DNA of 8,566 nt, from the NCBI GenBank assembly GCA_031177445.1, contig JAPSGP010000097.1, positions 1 through 8,566 on the forward strand, written 5' to 3'. Numbering within the stretch: position 1 is the first letter of the stretch; each line of letters opens with the position of its first letter. A program made the translations under genes and the position numbers. Source of the stretch: Acidimicrobiia bacterium (GTDB lineage: Bacteria > Actinomycetota > Acidimicrobiia > IMCC26256 > JACDBD01). The notes under the pieces were generated by a model. That model saw only the letters and a program-made list of their open reading frames with translations. It was not told where the DNA came from and did no database searches. Shown here one piece after another: positions 1-5,831 of this stretch.

Positions 1-599
1 TGCTGCAGCCGATCACCGGCGGGGTCGACGACTTCATCGCGCGGGTGAAGGGTTTCTATGCCGACGCGAGTGGCGGGCAGTACGCGCTGTTCAGCCCCTG
101 GCCGACGCCCGACTTCGCGACTTCGGGCTTCGACCTCGCCGGTCACCCGCCGATGATGTTGCGGCCGCCGGGTGGCGACGCGCCCGCGACCCCTTCCGGC
201 CTGCGGATCGAGGAGGTCTCCGACGATGCCGGGCGACTGGCGTTCGACCGTGCGCTCGTCGAGGGCTTCCCGATCTCCGACGTCGGCGAGGGCGAGCTCG
301 TCGAGCCGGGATGGCTCGACGTCCCCGGGTGGCGCATGTGGGTCGGGTTCGTCGACGACGAGCCGGTGGCGACCGCGGGTGGAGTCGTCGACGACCGTCT
401 CCAGCACGTCGAATGGGTCTCGACTCGCCCCGAGTTCCGCCGGCGCGGCTACGGAGAAGCGCTCACATGGCGCGCCACCCTCGCCGACCCGTCGAAGCCC
501 GCGTTGCTGATCGCGAGCGACGACGGGCGCCCGGTCTACGCAGCGATGGGCTACCTACCCGTCACGCGGTTCACGCTGTGGATCGGGAACCGCGAATGA
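1..599 (+). CDS. GNAT-family N-acetyltransferase, 5'-truncated by the window edge
   Basis: Reads in frame from base 3 to a TGA at 597-599, giving 198 residues with no stop upstream, so the true start is probably outside the window. A GTG at 45 could start a 184-aa protein, but the codons before it (LQPITGGVDDFIARV) read like an amphipathic helix continuing into the protein. The C-terminal half carries the acetyl-CoA-binding motif A: a WVSTRPEF strand followed by RRRGYGEAL (438-464), matching the R-x-x-G-x-G/A pyrophosphate loop, then the helix that follows it. The later segment YAAMGYLPV is the usual GNAT beta6/beta7 region. Family members transfer acetyl from acetyl-CoA to an amine; nothing here shows the substrate. 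It converges with the cold-shock gene 42 nt away. The family call is secure, the role unknown. Confidence 0.85.
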   Translation, partial: LQPITGGVDDFIARVKGFYADASGGQYALFSPWPTPDFATSGFDLAGHPPMMLRPPGGDAPATPSGLRIEEVSDDAGRLAFDRALVEGFPISDVGEGELVEPGWLDVPGWRMWVGFVDDEPVATAGGVVDDRLQHVEWVSTRPEFRRRGYGEALTWRATLADPSKPALLIASDDGRPVYAAMGYLPVTRFTLWIGNRE

Positions 600-629
600 G
601 CAGGCAGGTGTGACCCGTGCGACCGTGCG

Positions 630-653
630 TCAGACGATGGTTCAGACGATGCG
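630..653. repeat. 12-bp tandem direct repeat at the cold-shock gene end
   Basis: TCAGACGATG occurs at 630-639 and again at 642-651, a 12-bp period. Read on the minus strand, the coding copy ends in Ile-Val-TGA and the downstream copy gives a second in-frame Ile-Val-TGA. The cold-shock gene therefore has two stop codons four codons apart. Confidence 0.8.
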
Positions 654-842
654 GACGTTCTGAGCTTCCTCGCCCTTCTTCCCCGGGCCGACGTCGAACT
701 CGACCGCCTGGCCCTCTTCGAGCGAACGGTAGCCAGTCATCTGGATCGCCGAGTAGTGGACGAAGACATCGGGGCCATCTTCACGGGAGATGAAGCCGTA
801 GCCCTTCTCGGCGTTGAACCACTTCACAGTGCCGGTTGCCAA
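642..842 (-). CDS. Small cold-shock domain protein (CspA-type)
   Basis: A 66-residue single cold-shock domain, the usual length for this family. These are cytoplasmic five-stranded OB-fold proteins that bind single-stranded RNA and DNA and act as RNA chaperones. The N-terminus reads MATGTVKWFNAEKGYGFIS, with RNP1 KGYGFI at residues 13-18 and RNP2 VFVHY at 26-30, so the aromatic nucleic-acid-binding surface is intact. The start is TTG at 840-842. An upstream ATG would extend it to 89 aa, but that extension is unlike any Csp, whereas the TTG has a perfect AAGGAG 7 nt before it. A 152-nt gap separates it from the VOC gene upstream, enough for its own promoter and leader. It ends in two closely spaced stop codons. 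Confidence 0.95.
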   Translation of the reverse strand: MATGTVKWFNAEKGYGFISREDGPDVFVHYSAIQMTGYRSLEEGQAVEFDVGPGKKGEEAQNVRIV

Positions 843-994
843 CGGGTCGCTCCTTGCGTGTGCTCGGTGCCTGTTCGTTCCAGGTCGCCTTCTTGCTGGG
901 CTCGCGAGCAACGCCGTACTGGAGTTGACCCGCCGGGCGTGAACCTAGCAGCCGCGCCTGGCCGCATCGAAAGTCGAAAATCGGGTGCGGGTAA
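843..994 (-). promoter_or_regulatory. Cold-shock gene upstream region with probable promoter and long leader
   Basis: A 152-nt non-coding gap. On the minus strand a TANNNT hexamer (TAGGTT, 942-947) could be the -10 box. If so, transcription would begin near 935 and leave a leader of about 90 nt. The leader contains a perfect 10-bp palindrome, GCTCGCGAGC (900-909), flanked by the longer TTGCT/AGCAA inverted repeat. Long structured leaders are known for cspA-type genes in other bacteria. No good -35 box is visible, so the promoter position is tentative. No gene or RNA family is recognisable in the gap. Confidence 0.3.
850..855 (-). promoter_or_regulatory. Ribosome binding site fixing the TTG start of the cold-shock gene
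   Basis: AAGGAG on the minus strand with a 7-nt spacer to the TTG at 842-840. This is the best Shine-Dalgarno match in the window and decides between the TTG start and the longer reading frame. Confidence 0.85.
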
Positions 995-1378
995 TCAGCC
1001 GTAATGCCGCAGCTCGACGACGTTGCCGTCGGGATCGCGCACGTAGATTCCTTCGCCCTCGCCCTGGGCACCGAACAGTCGGCTGGGCCCACCGACCACA
1101 TCGAAGCGCCCGGAGTCCACGAGGGCCGCCAGATCAGTGGGCGCGACGACGACACAAAGGTGATCGACATTCTTCCCCGTCCGTTCACTTTCGAGAAGGT
1201 CGATGATCGTCGTCGAGTCGATCCGCACCGAAGGGAACAGGATCTCGCCGCGCCGCCACTCGTCGACGCGCACTCCTTCCAGCCCGAGCTCGGTGCAATA
1301 CCAGGCGAGCGCCCGCTCGACGTCGGGGGTGCACAGCACGATGTGATCGAGACCGACAACCGTCACCGCCGCGGGCAT
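995..1378 (-). CDS. VOC/glyoxalase-fold protein, 127 aa
   Basis: A single vicinal-oxygen-chelate domain of two beta-alpha-beta-beta-beta modules. It opens with GLDHIVL (H12), has VDHLCVVV in the middle (H73) and ends with DPDGNVVELRHY (E122). These are the positions of the usual metal ligands at the first strand of each module and the last strand, so a divalent-metal site is likely kept. Family activities include glyoxalases, extradiol-type dioxygenases, epimerases and resistance proteins; nothing here separates them. The ATG at 1376-1378 lacks a ribosome site, but TAGCGT lies 6 nt upstream, suggesting a leaderless mRNA. GTG at codon 5 is an alternative start. It sits 59 nt downstream of the acyl-CoA synthetase on the same strand and could also be read from that transcript. 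Confidence 0.85.
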   Translation of the reverse strand: MPAAVTVVGLDHIVLCTPDVERALAWYCTELGLEGVRVDEWRRGEILFPSVRIDSTTIIDLLESERTGKNVDHLCVVVAPTDLAALVDSGRFDVVGGPSRLFGAQGEGEGIYVRDPDGNVVELRHYG

Positions 1379-1384
1379 GCCGCA

Positions 1385-1390
1385 ACGCTA
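1385..1390 (-). promoter_or_regulatory. Possible -10 box for a leaderless VOC transcript
   Basis: TAGCGT on the minus strand matches the actinobacterial TANNNT -10 pattern. It is followed by 6 nt and then the ATG, the spacing expected if transcription starts at the start codon. No convincing -35 element is visible. Confidence 0.35.
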
Positions 1391-1411
1391 TCCACGCGGA
1401 AGGCCGAGGAT

Positions 1412-1432
1412 GCGCTCGCCGAGCGGGAGCGC
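1412..1432. repeat. GC-rich inverted repeat between acyl-CoA synthetase and VOC genes
   Basis: GCGCTC (1412-1417) and GAGCGC (1427-1432) are inverted around a 9-nt loop. An alternative shorter hairpin, CGCTC-gcc-GAGCG, lies at 1413-1425. It sits just after the synthetase stop codon. There is no T-run on either side, so it is not a classical intrinsic terminator; it may slow decay or weakly reduce read-through into the VOC gene. Confidence 0.35.
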
Positions 1433-1437
1433 CCAGT

Positions 1438-3192
1438 TCACAGGTCCCAGAAGCGCTCGCGCCGGTACCTCACGAACGACTCGTGCAGCGCCTCCTCGTC
1501 GGGACGGGTGAAGCGCCGGTAGGCCGGCTCACCGCGCGAGCGCACGTACACGGGATCGCCGGCAACGAGGTCGGAGCGCCACTTGGCCTGGACGAGCACG
1601 CGTTTGATGATCTTGTTCGTCCCGGTCGTCGGCGGCTCGCGCAGGATTCGCACGTACCGAGGGCGCCACTTCGGGGCGATTCCCGACTGGTCGTCGACCC
1701 AGCTCGCGAACCGGGCGGGGTCGAGCTCCGCGTGCTCTCGGAGCACGAGGCCGGCCATCACCTGGTCGCCCGCCTGATCGTCGGGGACGCCGTACACGGT
1801 GGCCAGCACGACTTCGGGATGCGAGGCGAGCGCGGCCTCGATCGGGGCCGCAGGAAAGTTCTCGCCGTCGACGCGCAGCCAGTCGGCGTTGCGCCCGGCG
1901 AAGTACAGGTAGTTGTCGTCGTCGAGGTAGCCGAGGTCTCCGGTCCAGTACCAGCCGAACCGCAAGGTGCGCTCGTTGGCCTCGGGGTTGTCGTAGTAGC
2001 CCTCGAACGGGCCGGCTCCCTCGACGTTCACCATCTCGCCGACGCACTCGTCGGGGTTCAGGAGCCGTCCATGCGCATCGAACCGGGCCCGGGGCAGCTC
2101 GTTGCCGTCCTCGTTCACGATCTTGATGTTGGGACCGACCTTGCCCAGCGCGCCGGCACGCTCTTCGGCGTCACGGTCGACCGCGACGCCCCCTTCGGTC
2201 GCGCCGTAGGCATCGATCACCTCGACCCCGAAGCGACGTCCGAATGCTTCCACCACCTCGGGCGAACCCTCGTTGCCATAGGCGACCCGCAGCGGGTTCT
2301 CGTGGTCGTCCGGTCGCTCCGGCGTCGCCAGCAGATAGGCGAGCGGCTTCCCGGTGTAGTTGAAGTACGTGGCGCCGTACCGCCGCACATCGGCGAGCCA
2401 GCGTGAGGCGCTGAAGCGGCGCGCCAACCCGACCGACGCACCGTGGACGACCGACGGGGCCCACCCAACCATGAGTGCGTTCGAGTGAAAGAGCGGCATG
2501 CACACGTAGCCGACGTCGTCGGGGCCGACGTCGAGCATCATGCTCATCCGGTTGCCCGTGACCAGCATCCGCCGCTGGCTGCAGATCACCGCCTTCGGCG
2601 CGTCGGAGGTCCCCGAGGTGAAGATGAGGCACCACAGCGTGTCGGGACCGGGCTCGATCCCGGGGTCGGCACCGGCAACGGCGGCGAGCGCGTCCTCGAG
2701 CGGCTTGCCCGTGCCGGGCTCCGGGTCATCGGGCTCGGCGAAGAGGGTGCTGACGAGGATTCGGTCCTGGGGCACCGGAAGCTGGTCGAGGATCGGCTCG
2801 AGCAGCGCCTGGTGCCGGGGCTCGGTCACGAGCAGCCCGACGTGCGTGTGCGAGATGTCGCGGACGAGTTGCTCGCCCCGGCGGGTGGGATTGATCCCCG
2901 CGACGGCCGACCCGGACAGGGCGGCGCCGCCGAGCGCGAACAGGTAGTCGGGAGTGTTGTCGAGCAGCACGCCCACGTGCGGAGGCGCGCCCGGCTCACG
3001 GTGGGCGAGGAACAGCTGGGCCCAGCGCTGCGCTTCGACGATGAACTCGCCGTGGGTCCACACGCGGTCGCCGAACCGGATCGCGGGACGGTCACGGATG
3101 TCCGGCTCCTGGGCGTTGCGCCGCAGGAGGGCGGCAGCGTCGGCCGCCGGTAGCGGTGCCTGCCCGGCGGCGGGCGCGTCCTTGCGGCTCAT
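1438..3192 (-). CDS. AMP-forming acyl-CoA synthetase, FadD17/FATP-like
   Basis: A 584-aa adenylate-forming enzyme. It activates a carboxylic acid with ATP to the acyl-AMP and then forms the CoA thioester. Motifs appear in order: P-loop IFTSGTSDAPK (190-200), PLFHSNAL (233-240), FNYTGKPLAYLL (277-288), YGATEGG (329-335), WYWTGDL (414-420), GR at 433-434 before the hinge, and the C-terminal TGTNKIIKR with probable catalytic K526. The FNY-TG-YLL block, the YGATEGG variant and the extended C-terminus resemble very-long-chain/FATP-type ligases and mycobacterial FadD17 more than acetyl- or aryl-CoA ligases. The P-loop has Ser-Asp where most members have Thr-Gly. It follows GH127 by 31 nt and is likely co-transcribed. 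The ATG has only a weak GGGAA ribosome site. The acid substrate is unknown; fatty, steroid side-chain or other bulky acids are candidates. Confidence 0.88.
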   Translation of the reverse strand: MSRKDAPAAGQAPLPAADAAALLRRNAQEPDIRDRPAIRFGDRVWTHGEFIVEAQRWAQLFLAHREPGAPPHVGVLLDNTPDYLFALGGAALSGSAVAGINPTRRGEQLVRDISHTHVGLLVTEPRHQALLEPILDQLPVPQDRILVSTLFAEPDDPEPGTGKPLEDALAAVAGADPGIEPGPDTLWCLIFTSGTSDAPKAVICSQRRMLVTGNRMSMMLDVGPDDVGYVCMPLFHSNALMVGWAPSVVHGASVGLARRFSASRWLADVRRYGATYFNYTGKPLAYLLATPERPDDHENPLRVAYGNEGSPEVVEAFGRRFGVEVIDAYGATEGGVAVDRDAEERAGALGKVGPNIKIVNEDGNELPRARFDAHGRLLNPDECVGEMVNVEGAGPFEGYYDNPEANERTLRFGWYWTGDLGYLDDDNYLYFAGRNADWLRVDGENFPAAPIEAALASHPEVVLATVYGVPDDQAGDQVMAGLVLREHAELDPARFASWVDDQSGIAPKWRPRYVRILREPPTTGTNKIIKRVLVQAKWRSDLVAGDPVYVRSRGEPAYRRFTRPDEEALHESFVRYRRERFWDL

Positions 3193-3212
3193 CGGCCCGT
3201 TCCCGCCGTAGC

Positions 3213-3226
3213 TGACACTCGTGTCA
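3213..3226. promoter_or_regulatory. Perfect 14-bp palindrome, candidate repressor operator
   Basis: TGACAC-TC-GTGTCA: two perfect 6-bp arms around 2 nt. It overlaps the GH127 stop codon (3224-3226) and lies 20 nt upstream of the synthetase ATG. Size and symmetry suit a dimeric helix-turn-helix regulator such as TetR or GntR types, which often control acyl-CoA metabolism genes in actinobacteria. No regulator gene is in the window, so the assignment is inference. Confidence 0.45.
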
Positions 3227-5092
3227 CCTTACGCGTTGGCGAGCCCAGACGGTCATGGGGTGGAGCCCGCGGTTGGCCCAGGCGAAGTACGGGATCGCGG
3301 TCACCGCCGCCGGCACCTGTTCGGGCAGGGCCGCGCCGACCGGCCGGTACAGCGGCCCTCCGCCGTCGGCCGGTTGGGACCCTTCCCCGTCGAGTGCGAC
3401 CACCCCATCGAGGAGGTCGGGTCGGCGGACGGCACGGAACGTTGCCGGGTCGACGGCAACGGCGAGCACGTCGACTCCCGGGTTGTCGACCCCTTCGAAG
3501 CAGTAGACGATCGGTCCGCGGTGCAGCGCGATCGCGCCTCGGTTCTCGGCCACCCGGGGGTTGCACGCGATGGCGCGCGGCTCCATCCGCAGCCCCAGTA
3601 CGACCTTGTCGCCCCGCTTCCAAGTCCGGCGCACGACCGAATACGTGCCGGGAACGAGCTGCTCGGCGTCGCCGTGCTCGCCGGAAACGTGCGCGTCGCA
3701 CCATCCCGGGATGCGCACCACGAGCGCGCGCCGCCCGCGCGGCGCAGCGTCGACGACGATCTCGACGCGACCGTCCCACGGGTACTCGGTCCGCTGCGTG
3801 ACGCGCCAGCCGGCGTGCTCGACGGTCGACGCGGTGAAGAGATTGATCCAGAGGTCGTTGGCGTCGCGGTCGACGGCATAGACGTAGCCCGGGAGCGAGG
3901 CCAGCATGCGGACCGCGTTCGTAGGGCAACACGCGACATCGCGCCACCGTCGACGGCGCAGCGGGAACGGCCCCGCCATGTCCTCGGCGAACCGGTCTGC
4001 ACCCCAGGGATCGTGTTCCTCCAGGGCGGCGAAGCCGAGCGGGTTGGCGTAGAACCACTCGTCGCCCTCGAGGGACACCCCGGCCAGCACCGCGTTGTGG
4101 AGCACGTGTTCGAGATGGTCGGCGTAGCTGGCGTCGCCGGTCCGCAGCAGCTGCCGCCAGGCCCACATCGCGACCCCGATCGCCGCGCACGTCTCCGCGT
4201 ACGACGACTCGTTCGGGAGCTCGAACGGCCGACCGAAGGACTCTCCGATCCAGCGGCCACCGACGGCGCCGGTAACATACGACTTCTCCGCGATCATGCT
4301 CTCCCACAGGGCATCGACCGCCGACGCTCGGGCCGTGTCCCCGGTATCCGTCACGAGGTCGGTCAATCCGGACGCGAAGTACAGCGAGCGCACGGCGTGC
4401 CCCCACAGGTGCGGCGTCTCGCCGAGATCCACGCGCGCCGACAGATCGGACGCGAGCTCGCGATACCGCTCCTCGCCGGTCTCCCGCGCCAGTTCGACCA
4501 GTGCCATCTCGATGCCCGGGTGCGTGTCGGTGTCGGTGCGACCTGCCAGCCGAGTGGCGATGAGGTCGGCAAAGCGCGTCGCCGCGCCCAGGAGGCGCTC
4601 GTCCCCGATCGACCGCGCACACGCGATCGCGGCCTGGAACAGGTGGCCGGCGCAGTACAGCTCGTGCGACCATCCGAGGTCGCGCAGCCGCTGCTCCCCG
4701 GAGAAGTTGGTGTTGAGGTACCCGTCGCCCTTCTGGGACGCGACCATGATGCCCACGACGCGATCGAGCTGCTCGCCCAGCGACGCGTCCTCGTGGCCTG
4801 CCAGCGCCCAGGCCGCGGCCTCCGCCCACTTGTACACGTCGGAGTCGGAGAACCAGTAGCCGCGGCGCACCAGGTCGGCGTGGCCGGGGCGACCGATCAA
4901 GAAGTTGGCGATCGCGCCTCGATCCTCCAGACGATCGAGCAGACGAGGGATCCCGTACCGGCGGGCGGCGGCGACCCGCTGCTGCAACAGGCCCTCGTGC
5001 AAGGTGACGTCGGCGATCGGGACCGCTCGCAGCCGGGCGTGAGCGCTGGCGTCGGTTCGAGTGATCACGCTCCCGCTCGCCGGCGAAGCCAT
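3224..5092 (-). CDS. GH127-family glycoside hydrolase, beta-L-arabinofuranosidase-like (former DUF1680)
   Basis: A 622-aa protein that starts with PIADVTLHEGLLQQRV and has an (alpha/alpha)6-barrel to about residue 410, followed by beta-sandwich domains. The active-site set of the family (Bifidobacterium HypBA1: E322, E338, C340, C417, C418) is complete: GESF E284, YAETC E300 and C302, and DVACCP C388 and C389. Family members remove beta-L-arabinofuranose with cysteine as nucleophile and zinc at the site. HypBA1 is 658 aa, so this is full length. No signal peptide is visible, so it probably acts on an imported or intracellular glycoside. I chose the ATG at 5090-5092, with GAGG 6 nt upstream; a 651-aa frame from 5179 would cover the divergent promoter and the next gene's first codons. 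First gene of a likely transcript with the acyl-CoA synthetase. The exact sugar is not proven, since the family is wider than the known activity. Confidence 0.9.
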   Translation of the reverse strand: MASPASGSVITRTDASAHARLRAVPIADVTLHEGLLQQRVAAARRYGIPRLLDRLEDRGAIANFLIGRPGHADLVRRGYWFSDSDVYKWAEAAAWALAGHEDASLGEQLDRVVGIMVASQKGDGYLNTNFSGEQRLRDLGWSHELYCAGHLFQAAIACARSIGDERLLGAATRFADLIATRLAGRTDTDTHPGIEMALVELARETGEERYRELASDLSARVDLGETPHLWGHAVRSLYFASGLTDLVTDTGDTARASAVDALWESMIAEKSYVTGAVGGRWIGESFGRPFELPNESSYAETCAAIGVAMWAWRQLLRTGDASYADHLEHVLHNAVLAGVSLEGDEWFYANPLGFAALEEHDPWGADRFAEDMAGPFPLRRRRWRDVACCPTNAVRMLASLPGYVYAVDRDANDLWINLFTASTVEHAGWRVTQRTEYPWDGRVEIVVDAAPRGRRALVVRIPGWCDAHVSGEHGDAEQLVPGTYSVVRRTWKRGDKVVLGLRMEPRAIACNPRVAENRGAIALHRGPIVYCFEGVDNPGVDVLAVAVDPATFRAVRRPDLLDGVVALDGEGSQPADGGGPLYRPVGAALPEQVPAAVTAIPYFAWANRGLHPMTVWARQRVR

Positions 5093-5095
5093 CGA

Positions 5096-5102
5096 CCCCC
5101 TC
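5096..5102 (-). promoter_or_regulatory. Ribosome binding site for the GH127 start
   Basis: GAGGGGG on the minus strand. Its GAGG core lies 6 nt before the ATG at 5092, supporting this start over the longer frame. Confidence 0.55.
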
Positions 5103-5125
5103 GCACTTCCAACGACAGTCGCATT

Positions 5126-5131
5126 TAGGAT
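5126..5131 (+). promoter_or_regulatory. Probable -10 box in the 46-nt divergent spacer
   Basis: TAGGAT fits TANNNT and is followed by 7 nt and then GTG at 5139, a leaderless arrangement. The same AGGA could instead act as a ribosome site 8 nt before that GTG. It lies in the only AT-rich patch (gcatttaggat) between the divergent GH127 and barrel-protein genes. No clear -35 is seen. Confidence 0.45.
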
Positions 5132-5138
5132 GCCGCAG

Positions 5139-5831
5139 GTGGAAGACCGTCTCACGTCCGGTCTGTACCTGGAGACCACGAACTGGTCACCCGAACGCTA
5201 CGCGGAGACCCGGGTCGCCGAGGTGTCACGACGACCGGGGGTCGAGCGAGCGACGTGGTGGGAGAACGTCTGCCTCGGGCGCGACGATCTGCCCCGCGTG
5301 CTCGAGGAGTTCTCGCTCCTCGGGGTGTACGAGGTCGACGACGGCTTCGATCCCCCCTCGCCGCAGCTCGAGGTGACGGGCTATCACTTCCGTCGCTTCC
5401 CCCGCCCGGCGCAGGGACGGCTCACGGGCAAGCCCACGCTCGGCCTGTCACTCGTGCTGATCAGCCCGCGGCGGCCCGAACAGGCCACGGCCCTCCGGGA
5501 CTGGGCCGACTTCGTCCACATCCGCCACATCGCCGAAGCGGGCGTCCCCGGCTTCACGATGATCACGCCGTACGAGAACGCCTCCGGTGGCGACCCACGT
5601 TTCCTCCATTTCTACGAGCTCGACACCGACGATCCCGAGCCGGCCTTCAAGGCCATGGCACCGAAGGTGGCCGAGCTCATCGGCGAGCCCGGGAGCGCGG
5701 CGTGGAAGCGCTGGGCCACGACCCCCGAGCTCGAGATCTGGTACGTGAACTCGTTCCGCCGGGTCGGCGAGCGCAAGCGAGCCGACAAAGACGGCGGCGG
5801 CGGCTTTGCCGACCGCCGCCGTGGGAAGTAA
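5139..5831 (+). CDS. Duplicated dimeric alpha/beta-barrel (EthD-like ferredoxin-fold) protein
   Basis: A 230-aa cytoplasmic protein with two similar halves. The first (about 8-68) ends in RPGVERATWWEN then LLGVYEVDD; the second (about 102-165) has VPGFTMITPYEN then LHFYELDTDD. This strand-helix-strand, (P)G, YE pattern is typical of stress-responsive dimeric alpha/beta-barrel and EthD-like domains, so the monomer may form a complete barrel. The second half holds DWADFVHIRHI, whose His127 and His130 are possible functional residues. No enzyme activity can be assigned; relatives include small monooxygenases, decarboxylases and accessory proteins. Starts considered: GTG 5139 (chosen, with AGGA or TAGGAT at good spacing), ATG 5130 (no ribosome site) and GTG 5061 (inside the GH127 gene). 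The Gly- and Arg-rich tail is encoded by a strong hairpin. The nitroreductase gene follows after 14 nt, suggesting co-expression. Confidence 0.7.
   Translation: MEDRLTSGLYLETTNWSPERYAETRVAEVSRRPGVERATWWENVCLGRDDLPRVLEEFSLLGVYEVDDGFDPPSPQLEVTGYHFRRFPRPAQGRLTGKPTLGLSLVLISPRRPEQATALRDWADFVHIRHIAEAGVPGFTMITPYENASGGDPRFLHFYELDTDDPEPAFKAMAPKVAELIGEPGSAAWKRWATTPELEIWYVNSFRRVGERKRADKDGGGGFADRRRGK
5792..5821 (+). other. Very stable GC hairpin at the 3' end of the barrel gene
   Basis: CGGCGGCGG (5792-5800) pairs with CCGCCGCCG (5813-5821). Inside, CGGC (5801-5804) pairs with GCCG (5808-5811) around a TTT triloop, leaving A5812 as the only bulge. That is 13 G-C pairs. It is coding (DGGGGFADRRR tail) and is not followed by a T-run, so it is more likely an mRNA-stability or attenuation element than a full terminator. 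Confidence 0.6.

Noticed and set aside
642..911. Longer 89-aa version of the cold-shock protein
   Set aside because: The extra N-terminal residues do not fit the family and the AAGGAG site points to the TTG at 842.
1412..1432. Inverted repeat as an intrinsic terminator after the acyl-CoA synthetase
   Set aside because: No T-tract follows on the minus strand; kept only as a repeat.
1483..3153. Long plus-strand open frames opposite the acyl-CoA synthetase
   Set aside because: No family motif and biased composition; the minus strand has all adenylation motifs in order.
3189..4829. A 546-codon minus-strand frame overlapping GH127 in another phase
   Set aside because: Strongly Arg/Ala/Gly-biased translation without domain signature; a frame-shadow of GH127.
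5061..5068. GTGATCAC palindrome as an operator
   Set aside because: It lies within GH127 coding sequence, is only 8 bp long and has no second copy nearby.
3221..5128. A 635-codon open frame on the plus strand opposite the whole GH127 gene
   Set aside because: High-GC codon bias leaves antisense frames open. The translation has no recognisable motif and is rich in Arg, Gly and Val, whereas the minus strand has a complete GH127 active site.
5061..5138. GTG at 5061 or ATG at 5130 as start of the barrel protein
   Set aside because: The first lies inside the GH127 gene and neither has a ribosome site; GTG 5139 has AGGA/TAGGAT at correct spacing.
5093..5179. Upstream ATG at 5179 for the GH127 protein (651 aa)
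   Set aside because: It would overlap the divergent gene start and its -10-like hexamer; the added 29 residues look unrelated, and the ATG at 5092 has a ribosome site.
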